Source: Galeopsis tetrahit
Taxonomy: Eukaryota; Streptophyta; Magnoliopsida; Lamiales; Lamiaceae
DNA length: 64,000 bases
Assembly: GCA_963675135.1 (NCBI GenBank)
Contig: OY776120.1
Span: forward strand, 10,940,001-11,004,000
Reading direction: 5' to 3'
Part shown: in pieces, positions 21,118 to 31,230 of the stretch
How the letters are laid out: every line of letters begins with the position of its first letter
Position numbering within the stretch: position 1 is the first letter of the stretch
Made by a program: the position numbers and the translations under genes
The notes under the pieces: generated by a model
What the model was told of the DNA's origin: nothing
The model's input: only the letters and a program-made list of their open reading frames with translations
The model's database searches: none

Positions 21118-23853
21118 TATAAGTCACATGTATGCACGTCCTGTCAAAAAGGTAAACAGGTAAAGGGTTCTTTTAAATCTATTCCATCCCTCTCAACCAG
21201 TAGAGTTCTTGAACTTCTACATATGGACTTACATGGCCCAATAACTCCTCCAACTTTGAACGGTAGAAGGTACACACTTGTTGTGGTAGATGACTATTCT
21301 AAGTTCACTTGGGTAGTCTTCTTACACAAGAAGAGTGATACACAAACACTTTTGCCTGATCTGTTGAAGAAGTTACAGGTTGAGAAGAATCAGTCAATTG
21401 TCAAGATCCGTAGTGACAAGGGTACTGAATTCATTAACTGCTATATTAAAGAATTTTGTTCTAAGCGTGGCATCCAGCACCTTACTAGTGCAGCTAGGAC
21501 ACCACAGCAAAATGGAGTAGCAGAACGAAGAAACAGAACTCTTAAGGAGGCCTGCAGGACCATGCTGACAGAGTATAATACGCCTCAGAAATTTTGGGCA
21601 GAAGCGATCAATACTGCATGCCACACACAAAATAGAAGTGCTATCAATAAAGCACTAGGTAAGACGCCCTATGAGGTATGGAAAGGTAGAAAACCCAGAG
21701 TTTCATATTTTCATATATTTGGATGTAAGTGTTTCATCCATAACAATGGGAAAAGCAAGTTGAATGCATTCGATGCTAAAGCAGACGAGGGGATATTCTT
21801 AGGATACTCCTCGACTAGCAAAGCATTTAGAGTATTCAACTATTCAACCCTTTGTGTGGAAGAAACACCACATGTGGTTTTTGAAGAATCTCAACAGGAC
21901 TCGTCTACCAACAAGATCAGTGAGAAAATTACTAATCTAACTATCGAATCTGACAAAGACTCAGAGGTATATGAATCCGTTCAAGCATACAATCCATTCA
22001 TGAAAGCTCTCGAGTCAGATGACCAGAAGAAGGTGAGTGCTCAAGGTAACTCTACTAGACCAGTTGACATGACTAAACTAATCGACTCGTCTACTCCCAT
22101 TAAATCTTCTGATGATAATGATGTTGACATGCATGATGCTGTACATGATATAGATGATAGTACTATTGTTAAGAATAGAAATACATGGAAATCAGCGCAT
22201 AATACTGAAAATATTATTGGTGACTCTACTGTTGGTGTTAAGACTAGACGACAACTCTTTGAGTCGCAAGAACAATCTAGTCCATCTCTGTTTTGCTGGT
22301 GTTGTTTCCTCTCATCTATCGAGCCTAAAACCATTAATGAGGCATTGGCTGATAGTAATTGGATCATTGCTATGCAAGACGAGTTGAATCAGTTTGTTCG
22401 AAACGACGTCTGGGAACTTGTCGATAGACCGAAACATCATAATGTAGTTGGCACTCGATGGATTTTCAAGAATAAGAAAGATGAGAATGATGTAGTTGTT
22501 CGTAATAAGGCTAGACTAGTCGCCCAAGGCTATTCACAAGCTGAAGGCATAGACTATGATGAAACATATGCTCCTGTTGCTAGACTAAAAGCCATTCGAT
22601 TGTTCCTTGCATATGCTGCTTACATGAAATTTACTGTATATCAAATGGATGTTAAAAGTGCATTTCTTAACGGTATTCTTGCGGAAGAAGTGTATGTTGA
22701 ACAACCCCCAGGTTTCGAAGTCAAAGGTAACCAGGTATACAGATTAAAGAAGGCCTTATATGGACTAAAGCAAGCTCCAAGAGCCTGGTACGATACTCTT
22801 TCTCAATTTCTATTAGAAAATGGTTTTACTAAAGGCAAGGTAGATAGAACCTTGTTTAGAAGAAAAGAAGGGAAAGACATTTTACTCGTCCAAATTTACG
22901 TAGATGACATCATTTTTGGATCACCTAACAAAAAGCTGAGTGAAAGTTTTTCAACACTCATGCAAAGTAAATTTGAGATGTCTATGATGGGTGAAATGAA
23001 CTACTTTCTTGGACTTCAAGTAAAACAGACCCCAGAAGGGATTTTCATAAATCAAGCAAAATATACTCGTAATCTACTAGACAAGTATGGTATTAAAACA
23101 TGTAAATCTTCTGGAGTACCTATGCAACCTACTTACAGGATGGATCCAGACGAGAATGGTAAATGTACTGATCAAACTCATTACCGTGGTCTTATTGGCT
23201 CATTACTCTACTTGACTGCTAGTAGACCTGATATTGCATTTTCTGTTGGTGTATGTGCTCGTTTTCAAGCCAATCCAAAAGAGAGTCATATGGAAACCAC
23301 TAAAAGGATTTTGAAATATTTGAAAGGAACCATCAATCGTGGTATATGGTATCCTTCAAATGATGATCTATCTCTAAGTGGCTACTCTGATTCTGATTTT
23401 GGTGGTTGTAGAATAGATAGGAAATCTACATCTGGTTCTTGTCAATTCTTAGGCACAAAACTCATTTCATGGTTTTCGAAAAAGCAGACAAGTGTTGCTA
23501 CCTCTACTACTGAAGCCGAGTACATGGCTGCTGGTAGTTGTTGTAGTCAATTATTATGGCTTATTCAACATCTTAGAGATTATAATATTTGTGAATCAAA
23601 TGTTCCAATATTCTGTGATAGTAATAGTGCTATTGCCATTACACAAAATCCTGTTCTGCACACACGTTGTAAGCATGTTGATGTGAAACACCATTTCATA
23701 CGTGATCATGTAGAAAAGAAGGATATTCGCATGGAAAAGATTCATACTGATTTTCAAAGAGCTGATATTTTCACAAAACCATTAGCTGAGGCCCGATTTC
23801 GTGAATTATGCATTAGTCTAGGACTGATTGATCTTGATCCTACTAGTATGTAG
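21118..23853 (+). CDS. Copia Pol, integrase, reverse transcriptase and RNase H (in frame after the stop)
   Basis: Same frame as 20,572-21,117; the first ATG is at 21,223. Integrase core: LHMDLHGPITP, VVVDDYSKFTWV, RSDKGTEF, then PQQNGVAERRNRT with the catalytic Glu. Reverse transcriptase from about 22,380: WELVDRP, KARLVAQGYSQ, YAPVARLKAIR, YQMDVKSAFLNG and the YVDD active site at 22,897-22,908. RNase H: GYSDSDFGGC, TSTTEAEYMA, CDSNSAI, KHVDVKHHFIRDHV, ADIFTKPL. The domain order protease-integrase-RT-RNase H is diagnostic for Ty1/copia. All catalytic motifs look intact, so only the upstream stop and the gag junction obviously impair expression. Confidence 0.95.
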   Translation, partial: YKSHVCTSCQKGKQVKGSFKSIPSLSTSRVLELLHMDLHGPITPPTLNGRRYTLVVVDDYSKFTWVVFLHKKSDTQTLLPDLLKKLQVEKNQSIVKIRSDKGTEFINCYIKEFCSKRGIQHLTSAARTPQQNGVAERRNRTLKEACRTMLTEYNTPQKFWAEAINTACHTQNRSAINKALGKTPYEVWKGRKPRVSYFHIFGCKCFIHNNGKSKLNAFDAKADEGIFLGYSSTSKAFRVFNYSTLCVEETPHVVFEESQQDSSTNKISEKITNLTIESDKDSEVYESVQAYNPFMKALESDDQKKVSAQGNSTRPVDMTKLIDSSTPIKSSDDNDVDMHDAVHDIDDSTIVKNRNTWKSAHNTENIIGDSTVGVKTRRQLFESQEQSSPSLFCWCCFLSSIEPKTINEALADSNWIIAMQDELNQFVRNDVWELVDRPKHHNVVGTRWIFKNKKDENDVVVRNKARLVAQGYSQAEGIDYDETYAPVARLKAIRLFLAYAAYMKFTVYQMDVKSAFLNGILAEEVYVEQPPGFEVKGNQVYRLKKALYGLKQAPRAWYDTLSQFLLENGFTKGKVDRTLFRRKEGKDILLVQIYVDDIIFGSPNKKLSESFSTLMQSKFEMSMMGEMNYFLGLQVKQTPEGIFINQAKYTRNLLDKYGIKTCKSSGVPMQPTYRMDPDENGKCTDQTHYRGLIGSLLYLTASRPDIAFSVGVCARFQANPKESHMETTKRILKYLKGTINRGIWYPSNDDLSLSGYSDSDFGGCRIDRKSTSGSCQFLGTKLISWFSKKQTSVATSTTEAEYMAAGSCCSQLLWLIQHLRDYNICESNVPIFCDSNSAIAITQNPVLHTRCKHVDVKHHFIRDHVEKKDIRMEKIHTDFQRADIFTKPLAEARFRELCISLGLIDLDPTSM

Positions 23854-24783
23854 CAATGTACTAACCAGACAGGTACAGTCCTAAGAAGAAAGGAGAAATA
23901 GACAAGTTACCACAAAAGAGCAGAGCACTCGTCTACTCACTCAACAGACAGGTAAACAAGGTCAGACAAGTTGACCAAACAACCCGATGAGGAAGCTGGT
24001 AAAGCTGAGGGTAATACTAAGGGAATAAACATTTAAGGGGGAATCTTTGAATTCTTAAAAATCCTTGTGTTGACTCTTTAGTTTGGTAACAGTCATCTTG
24101 TTTGAACCTTGATCATTGATTTAAATTGATATTCATTCTATATATTCTACTCGACTATCTGTCGCACTAAAGAAGACAGGTACATAAAGCTGTTCGACGT
24201 TCAGACAGATACGCACAGTCGAAGGGGGAACTCATCTGGTGGACATAAGACTACTCGTCTTGTGCCATTAAGCCTACTCGCCTTATGAAGCTTAGTCCTA
24301 CTCATCTGTTCTGGATGGACTCGAACAGACAAGCTAAGTTTTCTTTGATTTAAATAGGATATGTGTTAAAGTGTTTACTCGAAACAAATTAACGATGTTA
24401 AAGTAATGTGATTGTGTTAAAATTTGGAAATCCTAGAATTGGATTTATACACCACTAGTTAATGAGGTGTACACATTCAATTCATGCCAAAACACGACCT
24501 AGAGAGGTCAGATGAGTACACTCTTTAATTTTGCAAATAAGAGAGGCGGATTTCGATTTGTACAAAATCAATTCATTTTTGTCTCGGTTCCGTAACCGAA
24601 TGCCAAAGGTCTCAACCGTTGGATCTAATTTTTCAAATCTTGACCGTTGGATCAAAAATTCAGTTTTGAACAAAACCCAACACTTGCACACGTCTTGCCT
24701 CACATTTTTCATAACTCTTCTACTCGCCTAACAGTGATTTCCTGCATAATCCGTTGTGTGTGTTCATTACAAATCTTTTTAAT
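23854..24783 (+). other. Copia spacer between pol and the third ORF, with PPT-like motifs
   Basis: No coding sequence recognised. Purine tracts of the AAGGGGGAA type occur at about 24,036-24,045 and 24,221-24,231, far upstream of the true tract at 28,375-28,389. Repeated polypurine tracts after pol are a published hallmark of Sireviruses. The segment is also rich in 'gactcgtct'-like words that recur through the element. Confidence 0.75.
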
Positions 24784-27700
24784 ATGTCGATTCGATCTAT
24801 TTTCGATGTTAGTACCAACATACAGGCACCATTTGATCTAGGCAGATACATTAATGACAACAAGGTGCATGTTGAACCGTCCCTGTTTTTTGGTGGAAAT
24901 CACACAGTCGGAAATGAAGAAATTCTGACCAAGTGCACAAGATGCGGGTTAAAACCCTATTTGGAGGCATTTCCTAAGGTTGTTCTGGAAGAGGAGGTTC
25001 TGGAATTCTATGCTAATGCCAGCAGAAGAGGAGATGTCATCGAATCTTTTATCGGTTCAAATCGAGTGGAAATCACTCGTGAAGCTCTTTTTGAAAGACT
25101 GAGGTTGCCCATCGGAACGATTGATGTGGAGAAGTATGCGGAAGGGCAAGAGATGAGATATTTAAGCATTTTCTGTGGAAGGAAGATGAAGCTGAAACCA
25201 GATGGTAAAGCTATTACAGCCAAGAAGGGTGAGCTCCTAGAAAAATATCGCACTCTACTGGACATAGCTAGCAAGATGCTTCTATGTGCCACTGGGTCTT
25301 TTGACTCAGTCACCCAAGTCAAAACAAGGATTATGGCAGCTATCTATGATGGAATTACTGAGGGTAATTGGTTTAAGTTAATAGCTGACAGGATGATGCA
25401 CTTCGAAAGAAGTGTTAGGGTGGATGTTGATACTCGGAACTGGGTAGTCTCTCAAGCAGTTGGATATGGAAACAAGCTGAGTATATTACTCCCACTGTTG
25501 ATGCCCAACAAGACTACTTGGAGCAAGGGAAAGCCGTTTCATCCTCTTAAGTTCTATCTAAAGAAAGAGGCTCTGAAGAAGCAGGCTGCTGGAAGGCCAG
25601 CTGCTACTAGGCAAGTTCAATTTGATGAATCTGAAGTGTTGCCGTATGCGGATTCGGATAGTTCTTCACAAGCTGGGTCTAAGGAAGCTGAGTCCAGTGC
25701 AGACGACTCGGAGAAGACTCAATCGGATGACGAGTCAAATCAAGAGGAGGAGTCGAGTGACCAAGTTCCTGAGATGTATACACTTGTGAGAGTTGGAACC
25801 CCACCTCCACCAGAAGAGTCGAGTCACCAGGTTGGTACCTCTTCACAAGCTTTGTCAATTCCCTCTCTCTCTCTCTCTACTGTTCGAACCAAGGCTAGAT
25901 CACATCGATCTAGGCCTCGTCCTTTAGCCTCAACCTCACATGTACTGGCGGCATTACCGCTTAGAGCCAGTCATCCCCAAAGCACTCCCAAACAAGATAC
26001 AACTGATACTCCTACAATTGTCATACCTGACCAAGCCACATCAAAGCCCACAGAAACCACAGCCTTTACTCCCTCTCCCTCACCAGAATATGGTGAACCC
26101 CCCAACCCATCTACTTCAGACAAGATGCCAGTTGCCACTGCAACAGCTGAGTTAGAGACCCCATCTACTCAGGACCCGTCTGTTGTTAAATTTGAATCCC
26201 TAGTGTATTATCCAATGTGTCTACGAGAGAAGAGGATTCGTGCTCGAGTTTCAAGAAATCTTCAGAAGACGCTCTCGACTCTTGACATCGACACAGCTTC
26301 TGAACAGTTTGAAAAGCTAGTCCGGATTTGTACATGGTTTGCTTTGAAGAAGTCTTCTACGGATGATCTTTTTGAAGTCATTCAAGGCATGGGCGGAATC
26401 TCCAATTTTATGGATTGGGAGATGGAACAGAAAGAAAATAGTGGAGTTAAGGATCACTCCGAGCTATTCCCTCGCAAAGCCCTGGTTGATCTAGTCAAGA
26501 AGCTTCTGAATATTCCAGATGGTGTTATTGAGGATGTATTTGCTTTTGACGTCGGAACCCAGACTGATCTGGTGGAAGACGAGATCAAGCCGGAAGTAGC
26601 TGAGATAGCAGTCCAGACTTCAGAACAATTGGAAGAAATTGTTGAAAGTGATGAAGATGAAGTCGACTCACTCATGCTTGGTAAAGAAGATGATGAGTTT
26701 TTGGATGCTGAGATGTTTGATGAAGAAGAACTCAAAGTCGTTGATAATGTTGTTGGAACTTCCAGTTCTACTCAAGCTGTGCCAGACAGATTTCTGGATG
26801 ATTTAAAGACTGATCTGAGAAGTGTTGTTCATACTGCCATAGACGAGTTCTTGAACTTGAAAGTGAAGGATGTGCTAATTGCACAGAATCAGTCACTTGT
26901 TGACCAATCCAGAGACTTATTTGTTGGTGAGATCAACAAGATGGACTCGACTTTCCGAGAAGAGCTGTTTGCTCAAGTTGAAGATTTTCTGAAGAAACAA
27001 GTTGATGTTTCAGAAAAGAGATCAATCTCTTTTGCTCGATCGCTAGCAGAAGAGTCAAGCAAAATGGAAAGACTCTACAGTGTTAAAGTTGCCATTGCTG
27101 ATGAACAGAGAAGGGAAGCACAAGATCAGTTGGTGCATTCTCGGGCTGTTCTACATGAGTTGACTGAACAAAATACTCTTCTTAGACAGACGGCTACTCA
27201 ATTGAAAGATGAACTAGTTTCCTGTACACAGAAGTTGGAACTAGTTACTGATCGCTTAGACAAGATGAGCCATGCGGAATCGCATCAGAAGCACATTGAG
27301 TCAGCTGCTGAAGCAATGAAGGAAGCTTTGAAAGAAGAGATGACTCGTTTTACTTCTCTTTTCACTCTTAAGGCAAGTGATGAAGCCAAAAAGGGGGAAG
27401 AGACAAGTAGAATTGAAGATATAGTTGTAAAATCTGCTAGTACTGAACCGGAGATGAAAGCTGCTGCTATTGCAATTGAAGAACTAAGAAGGCCTAAAAG
27501 AGGCAGATTAGTGAAGAAGGCAGATCTAGAGCATGCTGAAACTGAAAAGCAGAAAAGATTAGAGAAAGGTAAAGCTGTTGCATCGTCTCCTGAAGCAGAG
27601 ATTCAGACCAGACGAGTTAAGAGGAAGCTGAGTATTGAAGAACCTACTGCTACTGCTGTAGTTGAGAAGAAACAAAGAATTGCAGATGATGAGATTCATT

Positions 27701-28191
27701 ATGCAAGCAAGAAGAAAATTACGAAACATATTGAAAGACTACAGAAGTTGAAAGCTGATGAAGACAAGATGGAAGACAAGTTCATTGATCACTTCATAGA
27801 TAATGAGCATAGAGCTGATTGGATTGAAGTGAAGAGTCAATGGGAACTTGATCATTGGATCATCAGGAAATATGGTGATGCTGAAAGCCAAGATGAATTA
27901 TACTCTTTATTTGACAGGTTCATGGAAGGACAACACAGGAAGTTATGGCATTTAATCCTAAGGATTTCTGCTAGTGCTAATTTCAACATTCTTGTTCCTG
28001 AATTTCCTAAATGGAAATGTCCCATGACAAGCTCAGGAAAAAGGGTTGATGTTAATCAAATCAAGAAGTTTGAAGAAGAGCTGCTAGATAAAGAGAAGAT
28101 TGAAGATGAAGATCATGTCAGTCTAATTCACAAGAGACTCCTTGATGCATTCTGTGTTCCAAATCCAGAAGGAGGTACTCTTTCAGATTAG
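24784..28191 (+). CDS. Third ORF of the Sirevirus element, function unknown (1,135 aa)
   Basis: Begins MSIRSIFDVS at 24,784; the frame stays open to TAG at 28,189-28,191, shortly before the 3' LTR. It occupies the place of the env-like ORF found in some Sireviruses. The N-terminal 250 residues form a conserved-looking globular region (LEEEVLEFYANASRRGDVI, RLRLPIGTIDVE, RIMAAIYDGITEGNWFKLIA) that reminds me of the plant-transposon-protein domain seen after pol in other plant elements, an unverified impression. A Ser/Glu-rich then Pro/Thr-rich linker follows (about 280-470), a second possible domain (about 480-600), an acidic stretch, and a long coiled coil (about 690-960) with a basic KRGR/KRK-containing tail. 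I see no signal peptide or membrane segment, so an envelope role is not supported. Confidence 0.85.
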   Translation: MSIRSIFDVSTNIQAPFDLGRYINDNKVHVEPSLFFGGNHTVGNEEILTKCTRCGLKPYLEAFPKVVLEEEVLEFYANASRRGDVIESFIGSNRVEITREALFERLRLPIGTIDVEKYAEGQEMRYLSIFCGRKMKLKPDGKAITAKKGELLEKYRTLLDIASKMLLCATGSFDSVTQVKTRIMAAIYDGITEGNWFKLIADRMMHFERSVRVDVDTRNWVVSQAVGYGNKLSILLPLLMPNKTTWSKGKPFHPLKFYLKKEALKKQAAGRPAATRQVQFDESEVLPYADSDSSSQAGSKEAESSADDSEKTQSDDESNQEEESSDQVPEMYTLVRVGTPPPPEESSHQVGTSSQALSIPSLSLSTVRTKARSHRSRPRPLASTSHVLAALPLRASHPQSTPKQDTTDTPTIVIPDQATSKPTETTAFTPSPSPEYGEPPNPSTSDKMPVATATAELETPSTQDPSVVKFESLVYYPMCLREKRIRARVSRNLQKTLSTLDIDTASEQFEKLVRICTWFALKKSSTDDLFEVIQGMGGISNFMDWEMEQKENSGVKDHSELFPRKALVDLVKKLLNIPDGVIEDVFAFDVGTQTDLVEDEIKPEVAEIAVQTSEQLEEIVESDEDEVDSLMLGKEDDEFLDAEMFDEEELKVVDNVVGTSSSTQAVPDRFLDDLKTDLRSVVHTAIDEFLNLKVKDVLIAQNQSLVDQSRDLFVGEINKMDSTFREELFAQVEDFLKKQVDVSEKRSISFARSLAEESSKMERLYSVKVAIADEQRREAQDQLVHSRAVLHELTEQNTLLRQTATQLKDELVSCTQKLELVTDRLDKMSHAESHQKHIESAAEAMKEALKEEMTRFTSLFTLKASDEAKKGEETSRIEDIVVKSASTEPEMKAAAIAIEELRRPKRGRLVKKADLEHAETEKQKRLEKGKAVASSPEAEIQTRRVKRKLSIEEPTATAVVEKKQRIADDEIHYASKKKITKHIERLQKLKADEDKMEDKFIDHFIDNEHRADWIEVKSQWELDHWIIRKYGDAESQDELYSLFDRFMEGQHRKLWHLILRISASANFNILVPEFPKWKCPMTSSGKRVDVNQIKKFEEELLDKEKIEDEDHVSLIHKRLLDAFCVPNPEGGTLSD

Positions 28192-28374
28192 TTTTTTTGT
28201 TTGTTTGAAGGTTAGTTGTTTGTTTTTTGCTCTGATATTTTGTTATTCAAAGTATGTGTAATCTACTGATCTATTTTGAATGAATGAAAGATAAGTACTA
28301 TTTGATGTTAAAAGATAAGGTAACTACTTAACTAGTCTACTTATGAGAAAAGATTCAAGTAGTTTTGGCTTCAT

Positions 28375-28389
28375 CAAAAAGGGGGAAAT
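28375..28389 (+). promoter_or_regulatory. Polypurine tract of the copia element
   Basis: AAAAAGGGGGAAAT directly before the 3' LTR, the primer for plus-strand DNA synthesis. Confidence 0.92.
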
Positions 28390-29719
28390 TGTTGGGATAT
28401 GAATCCTAGAACAAGTCCTAAATGATGAATAAAAGATAAAAGATGAAGTTTTGATAAGCCAAAAGAAGACTTGAATATTTTCTAAGTGTTGACTGATCTA
28501 GTCTAGTTAAGTTGAAGTCGTCTTGTACAGATCAGTAGAATTCACAAAGACAAGTACAATTTTATAATACAAGTATTATTGAAAGATAAGTACGATTTAT
28601 AAGTACTTCATATATTCATATTAGATTGTATATGTTAGATTGTTATTGAGCTATAATTGTTGTATAGAGCTCATGTTTTTATATGTAATAGATAGATTCA
28701 TTGTATAGTTATAAGTTGACTAAGCTTTGTTATAAAAGCTTAATGTAATGTAATAGTCTTGTTAGATGATAGGACTAGATTAGTTCTATTAGAAGTCTAC
28801 TGCACAAGAAGAGAAGACCAGTCTACTACTCAAGACAGGTGGACTACAAGTCAAGTGCATCTACTAGACTACACAAGACAAGTTAACATGAAGTTAGTTA
28901 CAAATACGCGTGAAAGATAAAGATTGAAGAATTAGTTAAGGAATAACTAATTAACTGAAGAAACGCGTGGAAGGATATAAAGAATCAGTTACAAGTCAGT
29001 TATCAAGAATGGTTGGTTACAACTACCCGAATTCTTGAAGTTCGAAGTCTATAAATACTTGAAGGAGTTTATCATTTAAAGACTACTGATAATTGAGATA
29101 CTGATTACTGAGATATTGATACTGCAAGCATTGTTGAAGATTCAAGTGAAGTTTTCTCTCAGAGATTGAAGTTCAGAAAGTAAAGCTACACAAGACAAGT
29201 GAAGATCAGAAGGCTACTACTGAACGAAGAGAAGTTTTATTTTCTTTTGTTGTTTCAAGTTGCTAGTTACTTGTAAAATAGCTAGTAAGATCGAAGAGGC
29301 ACTTGGAAGTGTTATCGAGAAGATCTAAGTCTTATTTCTTGGGACTTAAAGCCACAAGAACATATTACTCCATTGGACGAGTTAATAAGAATTTCACAAC
29401 TGGGTTTGTGAGAGTGGATGTAGACAAGTTGTCGAACCACTATAAATCTCGTGTTTGATTTAATTTACTGTTTTGTTTGTTGTTTAATTGATTAATTGTT
29501 TAGTTAATTGAATTACATAACTGAACTAGACTAGTTGAGTATACATAAAATAGAGTTCTCGAATTAAGTTGAGTATAATCTTTAATTGGGCTCATTGATA
29601 ATTTCGTATTCCGCACAGTGTAATTCTGATATATCGAAAGATTTTAGAAAAGTCTATTCACCCCCCTCTAGACATTTTCTTTAGCTTCCCTCGATATTAA
29701 CTCAACTTAGGGACCTACA
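28390..29719 (+). repeat. Copia 3' LTR
   Basis: 1,330 bp. Differs from the 5' copy at four sites seen by eye (near 28,891, 28,958, 29,463 and 29,550). TATAAATA at about 29,051. Followed by CATGC, the target duplication. Confidence 0.95.
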
Positions 29720-29724
29720 CATGC

Positions 29725-31230
29725 GAATCAATAAAAGAAAGTAAAAACGAATGAAAATCAATTAAGAGAAAGTAGGTCCTAGAGCACATGCACTACTAGT
29801 GAATCCATCTATGGTTAAATGCCTATTCAAATGATGTTCATGCTTTGTCTATAAGATTGATCACGTAATAATGAATTAAAAGTTCTTTCGATCCAAGTAA
29901 TCCAAAGGAGATATCACACAACTTAGTATCTCTACCTAAATTGCACAATAAAACCCAATCAAGCTCCTAAGATCATCACACATCTTCCTAATCATTGATC
30001 ATCTTTCGATCTCTCAATAAAATTAGGTCAAATGCTTGCAATCAATCAACCAAACTAGATTTCTCAACCTAATTCAATTAACTATGATCAACACATCATC
30101 ATTGTACACATAATGACATGCTTTGCAATATAAACCAAGCATCCAAATAGAGTTAAGCCACACAAACACCAATTAAGCAAAACATTAATTCATAGATATC
30201 ATCAAAAGTATGTACAAGGCTCTAGAACCAAAAGTGTTCTAGCCAATCAACCACATGTTTGAATTACAATCAAAATAAAGATCAAAGCAATAAAAAGTGA
30301 AAATAAAAGAAAGCTTAGGCTATGGTGTGGTGAGAAATTGAATTCCCAATCTAGTGGTGGCCTCCGTGCATGAATTGGTGATGAATTGAAAAAGTTATGG
30401 CCCAAAACCTCCAAGTGTGTGTTAGTATGTGAAGGAATTCTTGAGAGAGGGGTAAGATGGTGTGAAATTCAAGAAGTGGGGTATTTATAGTGTTGGGGTA
30501 GGGTTTGGGTGTGATATTTGCAAGTAGGTCCCTCAAAAATGAAGAAAACACGCGTTTGGCACCGAGAATATGATGGCCCGGCCGGGTGGGAAAGTGGCCC
30601 GGCCGGGTGGATGAGTCGGCCGACTTAAACAAAAACAGGGGGCATGTGGCCTGGCCGGGCAAGTGATGCCGCCCGGCCGGGCGAAAACTTCGTATTTGGA
30701 GGGCCTTTTTGGGTTGCTCGACCGCCCGGCCGGGCGAGTGATGCCGCCCGGCCGGGCCAAAACTTCGTATTCGGCCAATTAATTCCCATTTTATCGCCCG
30801 GCCGGGCGAGTGATGCCACCCGGCCGGGCCAAAACTTCGTAAACTTTGCAAATTTCTGGGCTCGGCCGCCCGGCCGGGCGAGTCATGCCACCCGGCCGGG
30901 CCAAAGTTTCGACTTTGGCTCCGTCTCTCGTTTTCGTCCTCCAACTTCGTCCCTCCGTTTCTTGAGCTTCCGATCTCCGATTGACTCGATTATTTTGGCT
31001 ATTCCACTCCATTTTTCGAGCCGGATCCAATGGTGCACTCCTCTTTCCGGTCCAATCACTTGTGGTATGTGTTTTGCTCCCAATTTCATCGTATTTCCTA
31101 CAAAATCGACAAAACACAACCTTTCTCTCATTTTGGCTAAAATAATCATATTCCATGCATAAATCAATGAAATTTCATCAGAAACATGCTTCACATGTGC
31201 CTCTAAATTGTGTAAATTTCACCCGAATCA
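29725..31230 (-). repeat. 5' LTR of the outer gypsy element, main part
   Basis: Resumes after the copia insertion and ends CACCCGAATCA at 31,230 (TG start on the minus strand). A minus-strand TATA box (ACTATAAATACC, about 30,480-30,492) marks the promoter. About 250 bp at its outer end (30,950-31,230) are closely similar to the outer end of the gag-only LTR. A GC-rich palindrome array lies at 30,575-30,905. Confidence 0.85.
30575..30905. repeat. Array of CCCGGCCGGG palindromes in the gypsy LTR
   Basis: Ten copies of the GCCCGGCCGGGC-type palindrome, one with a mismatch, occur in pairs within a roughly 73-bp repeating unit (pairs near 30,671, 30,722/30,745, 30,796/30,818, 30,867/30,889). The gag-only LTRs carry a shorter, diverged version (10,640-10,825 and 17,413-17,598). 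The surrounding DNA is AT-rich. Confidence 0.85.

Larger units (their letters stand above)
7941..29719 (+). mobile_element. Ty1/copia Sirevirus-type LTR retrotransposon with extra ORF, itself interrupted
   Basis: Two 1,330-bp LTRs (7,941-9,270 and 28,390-29,719) differ at only four positions by eye. They are flanked by CATGC target duplications (7,936-7,940 and 29,720-29,724). An initiator tRNA-Met primer site follows the 5' LTR; gag, protease-integrase-RT-RNase H in copia order and a third ORF follow. Several AAGGGGGAA motifs precede the 3' LTR, a Sirevirus trait. Without the nested gag-only element it is about 13.2 kb. A stop in pol (21,115-21,117) and a stop plus frame change at the gag-pol junction suggest that this copy may be defective despite its youth. 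Confidence 0.95.
1..31230 (-). mobile_element. Outer Ty3/gypsy (Athila/Tat-type) LTR retrotransposon, interrupted; 3' LTR outside window
   Basis: Minus-strand element read from its 5' LTR (31,230 down to 29,725, then 7,940 down to 7,705), through a tRNA-Asp primer-binding site at 7,683-7,698, gag-protease (7,529-5,313) and reverse transcriptase, RNase H and integrase (to 1,174), into a 3' untranslated region that runs off the left edge. The very large gag, DLGA-type protease and Asp-tRNA primer are typical of Athila/Tat gypsy elements. It is dead: a frameshift near 5,326, another near 3,700, five in-frame stops in pol, a LINE insertion and a 21.8-kb copia insertion in the 5' LTR. The LTR has TG/CA ends. 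The left-hand target duplication is not in the window, so only the right boundary (31,230/31,231) is seen. Confidence 0.9.

Noticed and set aside
24754..24783. Ten-residue upstream extension of the Sirevirus third ORF
   Set aside because: It begins at TTG; the first ATG in frame is 24,784.
30575..30905. Regularly spaced palindromes resembling a CRISPR array
   Set aside because: Plant LTR context, spacers are themselves repeated, and no cas genes; it is an LTR tandem array.
30644..31162. 172-residue plus-strand ORF (and minus-strand ORFs) in the gypsy LTR
   Set aside because: Open only because the CCCGGCCGGG repeat array lacks stops; no family recognised and it lies within an LTR.
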